Shown one piece after another: positions 1-11,400 of a stretch of 64,000 bases of DNA. The translations under genes and the position numbers were made by a program. Position 1 is the first letter of the stretch. Every line of letters begins with the position of its first letter. This DNA comes from Nectonema munidae (lineage: Eukaryota > Nematomorpha > Nectonematoida > Nectonematidae), in contig JAUIRK010000885.1 in the NCBI GenBank assembly GCA_030549495.1, positions 248,001-312,000 on the forward strand, read 5' to 3'. The notes under the pieces were generated by a model. The model did not search any database and was not told the origin of the DNA. It saw only the letters and a program-made list of their open reading frames with translations.

Positions 1-294
1 ATTAAACCACTTCCTAGTTCATTAGAACATGGTAGATCTTGCATTTAGTCAAGATACATATTTTTTTTAATTATTTGTTTTGATCACATGTTCTCTTTTA
101 AATTAGTTTTCAACTTGGTTCCTTCTCTCATACAAATTTTCAAAAGATTTTATAATACGTTTTATTTGTTTTTTTAATAAATATTTCATACTCAAGATGA
201 TTGTAGAAAGTATTATAAGCCAAAATATACACAAAAAAAAGTATATTTTCACTATATATCTAATATGCGGCCATTTTTTGAAATTTTTTTACAG

Positions 295-1400
295 AACTGA
301 TTTTCAGGCATACATTACTAATTCAATTGCCACTTCGAGATATTTTTTAACCGTTTTATCCAAAATCCAGTACAGAAATAAAATAAGCATAGTCGATTTG
401 GTATAAAACAGATATTTTATTTCTTTGAAAATATTTTTGAAGACAGTATCTAGAAGTAAACCGCAAATCTGATTGAAGCTTTCAGATATTTTAGAACCAT
501 AAATATCAAACCTGAGTCCAAAAATGAAACCAGCATCCTCCATTTGGCATAAAAACATATTTTATTTAAATTTCAAAAATATTTCTGTAGACATTAGACG
601 TAAATAGAACATTTGATCGACACTTTCAGACATTTAAAACTTCTAAATGCAAAAAATGATTTCAGAAATAAAAATTATCATGGTCGAATTGGTATAAAAA
701 CATATATTTCATGTAAAATTAGAGAGAATATTTTGGGATATAGTTTTACGACATAAACCGCAAATTTGATTGACACTAGCAGTAAAACCTCTAAATGCGA
801 AAACTGTGTTCAGAAATGAAATCATCATGATCTATTTGCTATAAAAACATATATTTCACGTAAAATTTGAATAATGTTTTTGAAAACAAATTTTAGAACT
901 AAACGCAAATTTAATTGATACTTATATGTATTTTCACATTCAAACTGCAAAAATTGAGTCCATAAATGAAACTAGCATGGTTGATTTGGTATAAAAACAT
1001 ATATTTCATTGTAAAATTTGAATGAAAGTTTTTGGAGACAATTTTTAGAAGTAAACCGCAAATTTGATTAACACTTATAGGTATTTTCAGATCCTAAACG
1101 TAAAAAATGAGTCCTGAAATGAAACCAGCATGGCCGATTTAGTATAACACATATATTTTATGTAAAATGTGAAGGAATGTTTTTGGAGACAATTTTCAGA
1201 AGTAAACCGCAAATTTTATAAACACTTATAGGTATTTTCAAATCCTAAATGTAAAAAATGAGTCCAGAAATGAAAACAACATGATCGATTTAGTATAACA
1301 CATATATTTTATGTAAAATGTGAAGGAATGTTTTTGGAGACAATTTTCAGAAGTAAACCGCAAATTTGAATTTTTACATTATTGCTTAAAATTATGTCTT
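295..1400. repeat. Tandem satellite, period about 150 bp, about 7 units
   Basis: The anchor motif GTAAACCGCAAATTTGATT recurs, with changes, at about 456, 600, 752, 899, 1051, 1202 and 1353, i.e. every 144-152 bp. Between anchors each unit carries in the same order a motif like AAATGAGTCCAGAAATGAAA, then CATGGTCGATTTGGTATAA, then ACATATATTT. The last two units (about 1080-1380) are the most alike and the left units the most decayed. Small open frames inside the array are by-products. A second, shorter array of the same family lies at 35.1-35.5 kb. Confidence 0.85.
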
Positions 1401-1926
1401 CCTTGTGGTCTATTATGAGTTACCTTTACATTGAACTTTTTTTACATTATCATCATACTATTTGCTGTAGAATAAAGCTCTTTTTACACCAATATAGATA
1501 ATGAAGTGTAGCAATAATTGAAAAAAGAAAGACCATAAAATATATATAGTTACAACCTACCACCCACCTTGCAGCAAGAGTTTATTATCTCTTTGTTTTT
1601 TTGGTGCAATGTGGTATGATGTAGTGACTATTATTTCATTGCAGTTGTTATTTTTTTCCTAAAACCAAAGAATATACAAAAAAAAAGGATAGCAAGGAAT
1701 TGACTGTAAATAGCAAAGTAAATTATGATTTGTAAGCAAGTTTAACTGTTTTATTATTATAGCAGCAAACACATAGGCTTTTAATATAAATCTCTTCGTA
1801 AGTAGGCGTAATTAGTTTTTTGAAAAAAAATTAAGAATAATTTTTCATATAGGGGTATTTTCTATTGTGCAGAGTAAAATATGTAAAATTAAAAGCGAGG
1901 TTTCTTTTTAAACGAGTTCGTAATAA
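1401..1926. other. AT-rich spacer, no gene seen
   Basis: Plain AT-rich sequence between the satellite and the SINE. No coding stretch, RNA gene or clear repeat was recognised. Confidence 0.5.
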
Positions 1927-2155
1927 AAGATGTAAAGTGTGTGTAATTTTTGTGTACCGGACAGGGGATAAACAAAAGATGCATTATATTGAAGTGTTCT
2001 TTCGGGCGTGAGTAGGGTTGGTTAGATGCTGGATTCGATAACTCAAGGTCTTGGGTTCGATTCCGCATCAAGCCTGCTTTCCTCATAGTTCGATACAAGC
2101 AGCGCAATTGTGCCTTCTCGATGAAAACACCCCGGGGTACCTTTACCTTTATAAG
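1927..2155 (+). repeat. tRNA-derived SINE (SINE-A), with probable target-site duplication
   Basis: Internal RNA polymerase III promoter boxes are present: an A box in TGGTTAGATGCTGG (about 2018) and a B box GGTTCGATTCC (about 2054), spaced as in a tRNA. Flanking copies of CGAGTTC(G/A)TAATAA at 1913-1926 and 2156-2169 (14 bp, one mismatch) look like a target-site duplication, which sets the borders. About 70 bp precede the tRNA-like head, which is unusual for a simple SINE, so the 5' border is less sure than the 3' one. An antisense open frame of 91 codons here is not a gene. Confidence 0.6.
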
Positions 2156-2169
2156 CGAGTTCATAATAA

Positions 2170-3498
2170 CGCGATTTTACTATTTTAATATTTATTTTGA
2201 ACTTTTACTTCTTCTGAAGAGTTTAAATGAGGATATTGTGTTAGAACTTCATTTATATTCTTACTGTTTTCGATAAAGTGTCTTCTGATGTAATTATCAG
2301 CAGAATTTTCAGAAACAACCTTTTTTGATCGCTTTTTGCTCATCACGACATGCAATGAGTTATCTTTGTTTTTTCTTTTATTCTGAAACTTGTACTTTAT
2401 CTTTTCTTTCCAATATGTCTTAAAATTTAAAACTATTATACAAAGATTATAAATTTTAAAGAGTGTTTAATAATAAAAAAAATTACAAATGAGACTGAAT
2501 AACTCATTCCAAAAATTGTTTTTAGTTGTGAGAATGGTGCCAAAAGCCCATCAACAATTTCATTATACATTTTCGAAGTAGGATAACTAAACAAAAAAAT
2601 ATTATGACGCTCCAAAATTTTTACGCTTTGAATACATTACATCTTCGAATTTAGTGTCAAAGAATATATACAATCCAACAACTTTCTAATTTCGATCTTG
2701 CTTTGTTGTTCTCCACTTTTCAACTTAGTTAGCGAACCTCTTGATTAAAAGTTTTCATCTAGTTTGAATTCTTTTGGAAACTGGCTAGAACTATAAAAGT
2801 GTAAATTAAAATAATAAAATTTGATTGTATAAAAAAAACTTACGTGGAGGGTGATTGTATGTATTCAACAGAAGGAGTTTGTCTGAGACCCAGCAAGCTA
2901 GGAGAGTTTTCACTCAAATTTTTTCTTCATCTACGTTTCTTACTTGCTGTTTATTGACTAACCTTATAACTCTTTTTAACTTCAAAGTTTGCAAAGCATT
3001 AGTGCAGAGATCTATATACTTGGCCACATCGTCATCCCAATATTTTAAAACGATATTTTCAGAATAAAGGTCGAAGTTTTTATTTATTACATTGTTTATA
3101 AAATCTATATCAATTTCTGCATTACCAACCAAAAATTTTTGGTGGAATTGTTATATTCTGCAACTATGAATTCCATCTATAAAAAATAAAAAATAAAAAA
3201 TTAAACAAAAAAAGAAAATATGAGTTTTAGGAAACTTTAAAAAATTAAATGATTTGGAACAATTATTTCGCATTTATTCAATATAGTGTAAGAATTTAAC
3301 GCTTCAATATGAACTAATTTAGATACGTCAAAAAGTTCTAGCTTCTGTTGTTGGCTTGATTGCATAACAGTAGTGTTTTGTTAAAAACTCGTGCACGCAA
3401 TATTTCAAACAAAATAGATATAACGTACCATTAATTTTTAAACATGATCTATTTTGAAAAAAAGGATAATTTTCATTTTCACAAATATCATAAACAAA
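2170..3498. other. No gene recognised; downstream flank of the zinc-finger relic
   Basis: AT-rich. A 72-codon minus-strand frame at 2914-3132 has a coding-like look but matches no family I know. It could be the decayed C-terminal end, or a flank, of the element at 3.5-5.6 kb. Nothing else is supported. Confidence 0.4.
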
Positions 3499-5567
3499 CT
3501 ACCCGATCTTATACTTTATTCCTGAAAATTCTATACATTTTCCTATTTTAATTACACTAGTTTCCCCTAATCCCTCAAAGTTTAATACGCTATAAATTTT
3601 TTTGTTCAAACTTTCAAAAGGAATTTCCTTTTCAAACTTTAAACTGGAATTAACTTCATAAAACTTATCTAAAAACAAATTAACAGATTGACAAAATTGA
3701 TTACGATAGGCAAGAGTTTTAGTAATGTTTTTACTACTCTTTATGCGATGAAAATATTCTTTGAAAAAAAGATTCTTGTATTCGCACCTCAAAGTTTGAA
3801 AGTTAACTAATGGATCGAAACATCTTAATTGAGAAGGATAATGCATAAGAAAATGAAGTTTCGGAATAATTTTTATTATATTTTTTTGTACAAAATTACA
3901 AACTCTTCTAAAAAGTCTTCCAATATTTGAATTCTAGCAATGTCTATTTTCGGTGACATTACTATGTTCACTATATCCAACAACCTCAAAAAAATCGGCC
4001 ATTTAGTTGAGTTCGCTGGTACCAAATCATCCAAAATAATCGGCAAAAGCTTACACAAGCATCGCCTTTTTTTTAAATATGTTGACTGGGTTTGGCTTGT
4101 CAATTAAATCATTATTCTTGAAAAGAAACATTTTAATTTTATTGTTAAATGTCTCTAAATCAAACAATTTTTTATCAATAAAATCCGTAACTATGGTAGA
4201 TATTACAGGTGGAACAACTCCTTCAAATAAATCATGGCTTATATCTGATGGTAAACCTTGAGTTACGTTAAAAAATTTTAATTCATTCAAAATACTTCTA
4301 TACTTTACACTATAAAATCTTGCTAAACTGGGATCTTTTTCAACTTTTGAAATATGATTAAAAAATGACTTGGGAGTTCTCCTTAGAGTTGAAAAAGATT
4401 GCTTTTATCGGATAAAAAATCCAAAATTGTATTGAATGATTTTAAACCTCTATGTATGTGACAGTTCTTAATATCCAGAGATTCTAAAAAAGTCTTTGAT
4501 TTTTTAATTTTATTCCCACGTTTCATGGCTTTCAATCGTTGGGCTTAAGTATTTCATTAAATCCTATTTCAATTAGTTTGGTAAAGCATGAGAACAAGGT
4601 GAATAGATTGTATCTTCGACCTATATTTAGGCGGTATATTGCCAAGGATAAAATAAACAACACTGAATTTAAGCTTTTCTGTTTTCACACCAACCTGTTT
4701 TGATATTGTAAAATCATCATAATACAAAAATATTTCTAGAAATGGTAGAAATTGCGAAAAAGGGCATAATTTTTTATAATTCTGAGAATCACAGTAGTCT
4801 CTCATGAGCCTATCTAAAGATCTATGTCCGTTTGTAACAAAAGAAAAAATGTCATCTTTCTTTAAGAGTTCCTTTAAACGTTAAAAATGGAAACATATTG
4901 AACAATACGTTTTCTAAAAGGCAAATCAATTTCTATTTGTCTAGGTTCAACAAAAAAATTTTCTTTAACAAATTTATTTAACCGGTAGTTTGTACTCATT
5001 TTTTCAAAACAATTCTAAACTAGTCTTTTCATTATAAAGTGAATTTAAAATTGAACTAACTTGATCAGATGCACTGTTCATTTGGCATATTCTTTTAATT
5101 GATTATCTGATCAAAAAATTTTGAGAATCTAACATCTTTTTGAACTCTGATAAAATTTTCTCTAAATAGTTCAAGAGGTACGTTATCATTTTATCTTTTT
5201 TATTTAAAAAAAGCAAAACTTTCAACTGAATTGCTTACTAAAGAATTTCGATTTGGAAGATTTTGTTCTTGATTTTCAACACTCATTATGAAAGGTTCTT
5301 GGGCATTAACATGGTTTTGTCTATTATCAAAATCATCATCGTTTGTTAAACTACTGTTATTATTTATAAACATTACACAATCATTAAAACACGATAAGTC
5401 TTTATCTCTTTTTGAAACCTATAATGCCTAGTAAGAGAGTATTTGTTTTTGTACCCTGCTTTGCATAACAGACACTGCATATGAACCCCTTTGTGCCTAT
5501 CATGTATATGATTTAAACACTTCTTATATTCCCTACAAACAAAATCACAAGTTTTACGAAAAAACAT
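3499..5567 (-). pseudogene. Decayed C2H2-finger transposon-like gene (HDLxEGV family)
   Basis: Minus-strand coding blocks lie in a consistent order. Block 5373-5567 is a C2H2 finger region (C-x2-C then H in CLLCKAGYKNKYSLTRHY). Weak coding runs between 5070 and 4810. Block 4569-4805 contains LYYDDF-like and LGNIPPKYRS motifs. Block 4051-4290 holds LPSDISHDLFEGVVPP. Block 3876-4103 is a hydrophobic helix region. Block 3499-3846 begins HYPSQLRCFDPLVNFQTLRCE. From memory, multi-copy proteins of fishes, cnidarians and arthropods carry N-terminal C2H2 fingers followed by YYDDF, LGNxPPKxRS, HDLLEGV and HYPxxxxxFGPL in this order; they behave like a transposon family, but I cannot name its superfamily. 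The gene is broken by at least four frame changes or stops, so it is a relic. No terminal repeats were found. Confidence 0.65.
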
Positions 5568-6885
5568 TCTAAGAAAATCAAAAAAGAATATACAAATTGT
5601 ACTTGCTAGTTAATATTTATTGATGCGTAACTAAAATACACTTACTATATATAAATCATATTAGTTGTAAAAAACTTACTTTAGGTAAATTCCAATTAGA
5701 ACAAGAGAAATTTTTTCTTTTAAAATGTACAAAAAATGATGAAGGCTAGATGATACGCGTCACGAAAACTGTTGAACGATAAATATGTTGCTTGTAGTGT
5801 GTACAACTGGCAAGGAGACAGAGAGTGAGACTTGAAAAGCGGAAATAACAAGCTAAAATCGTCGCACAGCAACATTTGTAGCACTCTTCAAAAACGTCAT
5901 TTCCTCTTTCTCTCGAATTGTAGCTCTTTATTGTATTAGTAAACTATATGTGATACAAACTTCTCATCATTGCTTCACTCACTCACCTATTACTAGCATA
6001 CTTTTTATGCGCTTGTAACATCCACTTTTATAAAAGCTTGTAGAGTTGATGAAATGTTTGTTTTTTCAAAAATTTAGTTATGAGACATCGTTTGATATAA
6101 AAAGGAATGCCTGTATTATGTTTATTTTTACAATTAATGATTGAAAAATTTTCAACTTCTATTTGTGACTCCTTAAAACAGAATATCTAAGATAAAATTA
6201 TTTCATTAAATTGAATAATGAAAATGTGTCTAACAATCTTCATATGAAAAGCATTTGTGTTAAAAACATTTTGTCTTGTAGTGACAGTATTTATGCTTTT
6301 AGAAATTGTTTAGTTTTTATTCTTTTACTAATTATTAGTAAAAGATGATTTTGTAAAAGTCATATACTACTTATTTAGTTAACTTTACTGAGCAAGTCGT
6401 ATAAAACATTGAAACTTGGTAGATTTTACGCATATGAATAGTAAAAAAAGAGAAAGCACATATTACTAATCGCTTTGTAGGCAAATATTACTAGTTGCTT
6501 GGAATAAAATCATGTAAGTTGGTAGGTTTTACAAGCAAAGGTAGTAAGTAACTAGAAGATTTATCGGTTACGAATTATTTACTAACTTACATATTGACTT
6601 TTCCGACTGAACATACGAATTTATTTTCTCAGTGGCATGTTACATTTTCTAAAGATAAATCTCCAACAATAGTCTAAGAACAGATCTTAGATCTGAAATA
6701 TTTTGTTACGAATACAAAATATTACGGTTATAAATTAGGTATTGATCGTACCTTTAACTTGGGCACTTTTTTGTAATTTCTTTTGCCTACAAAAATATAT
6801 GATTAGTCAGAAAAGATGATTCGACTATTAACCCAATATTTTTAGGACCTTTGTTCTTACAGCGACATTCTACTTTCAAAGACAA
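5568..6885. other. No gene recognised
   Basis: AT-rich spacer, with a slightly more balanced stretch at 5740-6000. No coding run, RNA gene or repeat border was identified. The missing 5' exon(s) of COPS7 were looked for here and not found. Confidence 0.4.
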
Positions 6886-7433
6886 CTATTTTTTTCTTTC
6901 AATCGTTAAAGCTGGAATTGAAGTACCTGAAGGAACTTGGAAAAGGGGTACTTGATTTGACTTTATGCATCCGCCGTCTCTGCTTTTACTTTCAAGAAAA
7001 TTGATAAAATAGAACTTTTCTTCTTCTTCTTTCACTTTCATCGATATGTGCTCCTTTATTTTAATGTTTTTCCCAGAATTTTTTAATCTGTAGTTACCGT
7101 TATCATGCAAACTTATTCTGTAATCTAGAAACTCAGTTTTAATCATGGTGCCTATATTTTTAATCATTCCAGCAGTACCGGAAACTTTCCAACAGAATTG
7201 CATTTTCATCATATGATGTATTGACTCACAATTATTGTTTATCCATTTACTTTGAAACTTCCCATATTTTTCCCCTTTATTCTTGCCTTAACAACATAAT
7301 GAAAAATTCTTTTATCGAATAATGATGAAAAATAACTTTCGAAATTTGAATAGTTCCCAATAAAACGCAAAATACCGTTTTTTGCTTTCAAACTCTTCAT
7401 TACTTGAATTCTCAACGAGGCCATCTTCACCAA
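6886..7433 (-). pseudogene. C-terminal fragment of a Mutator-like (MULE) transposase
   Basis: Two adjacent minus-strand blocks (7239-7433, then 6886-7212) form the end of a MULE-type protein. The diagnostic piece is INNNCESIHHMMK at the start of the second block, followed by a tryptophan-containing helix and a GNYRLKNSG segment. MULE relatives carry (T)NNxCES(I/M)NHxLK followed by a GRGxYxL-like motif about 40-50 residues later. One break separates the two blocks. The upstream catalytic part is absent. This complements the other MULE at 18.7-21.8 kb, which shows the catalytic region and the NNNSQSINNV motif but little beyond it. It lies antisense to COPS7 and just upstream of its first visible exon. 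Confidence 0.6.
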
Positions 7434-8315
7434 AAAATTTTATTTATGATTTCTTGTCGATTGAAAATATTGATATACTAATGATAACACAAAAAAATCG
7501 CGTACTTACTTTATACTAGTAGTTCTCAACTGACCCAAGTACTGCAACAAAAAAAATTAACAACAGAAAAGGTTTCTTGTAATTTGGGGTAGTTTAGGGT
7601 GTTTTAGTATGTGGGATGTTTTGAAGTGTTTTAGTGTGTTACTTTAAAAAGGCCAAACCTCAATAATACACGCATATAGGTGTGCAAAATAAGGATATAA
7701 AGTGTAACAAAGGATCTTTACAACTACTATTGAAGTCTAAAATATTTATATTAATTTTTTATTAAGGATATATTATTTATTAATAAAAATAAATTGTATT
7801 TTATACAATTTGTGTAATGTATTTTAAATGCCCTCTTGATAGGCCATTGATTCTCACTTTAAACCTGGAGAAAACCAACGAGATTAATTTTGTTACAAAG
7901 TTATTTATAAATGAGTAAAACTTTTTTGGGAGATTATTATTTTATAATACTGTTAATCAAGAAATGTTCGTGGAAGTTAAATTTTTTGCGAGTTGAAAAA
8001 AAGTTTGCGTAGTATTATTTTCGCGAGCAATCATATATTTTCAAAAGTATATTCATATGTCCCATACTTACTTTTATCTACAGAAGTTTCAGATTAGTAT
8101 TTTTTCAAAAATTTCATGATTTACAGTATCTTGCAAAGAATGGAATGCTTGTTTAGATATACGCGTGTGTTATATGTATTATTTTTTCCTACTTCAAAAT
8201 TGGCTTTTCATTAGTGATTTTGACAAAAGTTTACTAATATTATTAATGTGTGAAATTAATTACTTTAAAAAACCGCTTATTATTTTTCAAATATAATTTT
8301 TCATTATTTTCAAAG
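7434..8315. other. No gene recognised; probably 5' intronic sequence of COPS7
   Basis: AT-rich sequence just upstream of the first visible COPS7 exon. A partial hAT-like end (AGTAGTTCTCAACT) occurs at about 7518, but no partner end was found. Nothing else is supported. Confidence 0.35.
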
Positions 8316-8423
8316 TATAATGAACTCTTATTTTGTGCATTTAAGAATATCTTTTCCATAATGCATTGTGAGTACAGTCAAAATGTAATGTCAGATCTTG
8401 CTTCTCTAGCTTATGAAAAATCA
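8316..8423 (+). CDS. COPS7: COPS7 exon upstream of the winged-helix (probable)
   Basis: Frame 0 run ending MSDLASLAYEKS, followed by the donor gtaaga. It aligns by position with the LTIVSLASxxK segment just before the winged-helix half of the PCI domain. Its end is phase 0, as the next exon requires. The left border is uncertain: acceptors ending ...caaag (8315) and ...ttaag (8345) both keep phase 0. Confidence 0.5.
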
Positions 8424-11400
8424 GTAAGATATTTTTTCATGTTTAATTTTTGTTTTTTACTTTTACTCTTTTCTCCTTCAAAAATTTTATTTTTTTTTAT
8501 TATGTATAATTTAATATCTTCCTTAAATTAAACAAGTCCTTTTCTATTAAATATGACTTTCTCATCTCACTTACTAACAACGTGATATACAAGGTTTCAG
8601 TTGACAACGAAAATCAGATTTATAACACCTAGAAAGGTTAGCTTGGAAGGGTTACTAAAAAAGAAACACCTTTCACAAAATATAATGACTTTCATAATTG
8701 TGCCAAAAAGATATAAAAAGTAAAATATAAATTTTCAAATTGACCAACCTAAAATAAGCATTGTTTGTCAGATTGATATTACTGCAGAAACAGGTTGAAG
8801 AAATCCGAAAAAAAAGTGTTCCCTATAATTCCAACAATTTTGTCCCTGTGGAACGTAGAAAAAAGTAAAATGGGAAAGGAATAACAATTTTTAGAGATGT
8901 AACGGATATGCGCGAAAAATTCGATATCCTTTTAACACCAGCATTCGCAATTTTCAAACAAATTTTTTCGAGATTTTTCAATTTTACTTTATCCAAAATT
9001 TTTATGATGTCTCCTTCACTTTTTAAGAAGTATAAAACTTGTGTTTGCTTAGAGTAGCAATTATGATATCCGCATCCGCTAAGAAAATTAATTCTGACAT
9101 CCGCATCCTCTAGGTCTAGGATGTCCAATTTGATATCCGCATTCGCAGATACAAAAAATTTCGCATCCTACACATCTCTAACAATTTTAAGTTTCGAGTT
9201 GAAGCTGGTAATCAGAATCACTTGAAGAGTTTCTTAGTTGATAGATCGGATAATTCGGTGCTCATAGAAGATGAACTTATTAAATTAATCGAAGAACTTT
9301 TAAGATACATCAATACTTTTGAAGTTAACAATTCATCAGGATTTTCAATAATTTTAAATTTAGACAAGTTACTTGCGTAAGGATATGTCGATTGCGCATG
9401 ACGTGAAAAGTGAAGCTCAAATAAAGAGAATTTATCCAAGAGCTGATAGACTCTAATATTCTGATAGACTGCTGATAGACTCATTCTTAGTGTTAATGAA
9501 TTGGTGCCGTTTGTAAAATAAGAAATGGCATTGGAACTGTCAAAACTAGAATTATATTTTTCTTGAAAATTGTGAAATACGTATTTTAATTCCGTATGTG
9601 CCGTTATTGAAGGAAACTCGATGGACAGTCAAATACAAAAGTATGAGAGTTCTTTTATAATTTAAAATTTTTTTTGATAAACTGTGTGAATTACGTGCTT
9701 CATTCGTTTTTTAACCCTTTGAGGATCAGAATGACACCGCTGTTCCAAGAAATGAAAATCGTTTGCTTCAAATATATAAAATTCCTTTGAAAAAAGGGAG
9801 ACGATTAGGCTTCAATATTCTGCTCCTCAAAGGGATTAAGGCATTTAACTGTTATTCAGAAATAGAAAATAAATATTTCGCTGTATTTCAATAAACCTTG
9901 AAAATCATCTTTACTTTTCTTTAATCAAGTTTTAACATGTATTAACACTTTTTTTATTATAGATATTAACGTTTTCTCAAATAAGTGAAGAGTTAAAACT
10001 AAGTTCTAACTCAGATGTTGAAGATATCTTGTTACAAGCTCTTTTTGATGGCGTTATTCAAGGTAAAATTGATTCAAAAAAGAATGTCTTTTTTGTAGAA
10101 GGAACCATAGTCAAGAGTTTTGATACAGATTCCTTGCTGCAAATGATTAAAAAGCTAGATAAATGGTAACCCATTGACTAAATATTTATTTTTTGCTCTT
10201 ACAATTTACACAAGGATCAATAACCTCGAAAATTAGATCCCACACTATCCATCTATTTTGGATCCCACACTACCCTCCTCCTCATTTTACTTTTGTGCTC
10301 TTTTTGGGAAGAAACATTTGACATCATTTTAGAAGTAAATATGTCAAGCACTATAATATCTTTAACGAATTATGTCTTTCTTAAGTTTTTTTTGCTCAGT
10401 TCACTTTAAAACATTATAATAAAATTTCTTTTAATGTTATTTTAAGTATAGTTAAACATTTTAATCAGATATTCATGCTATTACATCGCTGGTAAAAATG
10501 TCAAACCCTTGAAGCCACGTCCCTTGCTTAATTTATGCATAGCACGGGCTCTATCGGAAATTACAAAGATTGCTTTTTGCAGTAATTTTTTATAAAACTT
10601 GAGCATGAGTATAGTGAACTAAGCCAAAAATTGACTAATGAAGAGAATAACATTATGATAATAATCTTGAAACGCCATACCTTACAAGATCCTTTGCCAT
10701 TATAAAAGCAATAGACATTGTTTTGTGTTTTTCTTATTTTTAAGTAGCATTGCCATGGTGTATTTTGTTTTTAAAAAAATAATTACACATTGAATTCAGG
10801 AACCAGTCTCAAAGAGGAAATCATTGCAGATGATTTGTCTTACCTACATTTAAGGAATCCGGAGTTGACGATTTCAAAGAGATAGGGTCTAAACAAAATT
10901 TCAGGGAAAAGAATATAAAAACTATTGGCATCATTTAGGTGATAAAACTTTATGCCGTACTTTCCTGGCTTACTAGGATCATATATCCTAACGGGACAAT
11001 TTCCGCGATATTTGAGTAACTGCTCGTCTATACAAACATGATCTTTTACATTCACACACACACACCACACACACACTCACACACACAATATACACAGATA
11101 CACGCACCCCCAAATAAACCACAAAAATGATTATGTAATGAGAGCAATCTATTACAATAATTTCTCTTACATAGTTATTATTACCTCTGAATATTCTCCG
11201 CTCCCACTGAGTGAATTTTGACAGGTGCTGATAACCTATTTTTATATTTGAAAATAGGTTATAAGAAGTACAAGTACATTTTGTGTAAATTGAAACAGAT
11301 ATTTTTTATTTTTAAGTTTATGCAATTATAAGGATATTCTTAGTTTATTATTTCTATTTTTTTTGTAGATTTATAGCAAAATACATCATTATCACATTTC

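Noticed and set aside
2018-2066. Functional tRNA gene
   Set aside because: A and B boxes are present, but the cloverleaf is incomplete and the unit is flanked by a target duplication; a SINE fits better. The same applies to 50390-50575.
1889-2164. 91-codon minus-strand ORF
   Set aside because: It lies across SINE-A and is a by-product of it.
8250-8531. 93-codon plus-strand ORF as a whole gene
   Set aside because: Only its middle (about 8316-8423) looks coding and ends at a donor; the rest is T-rich intron sequence.
11049-11105. (CA)n as part of a coding N-terminus (VWCVCVNV)
   Set aside because: The piggyBac reading stops being recognisable at the microsatellite; the apparent residues are repeat translation.
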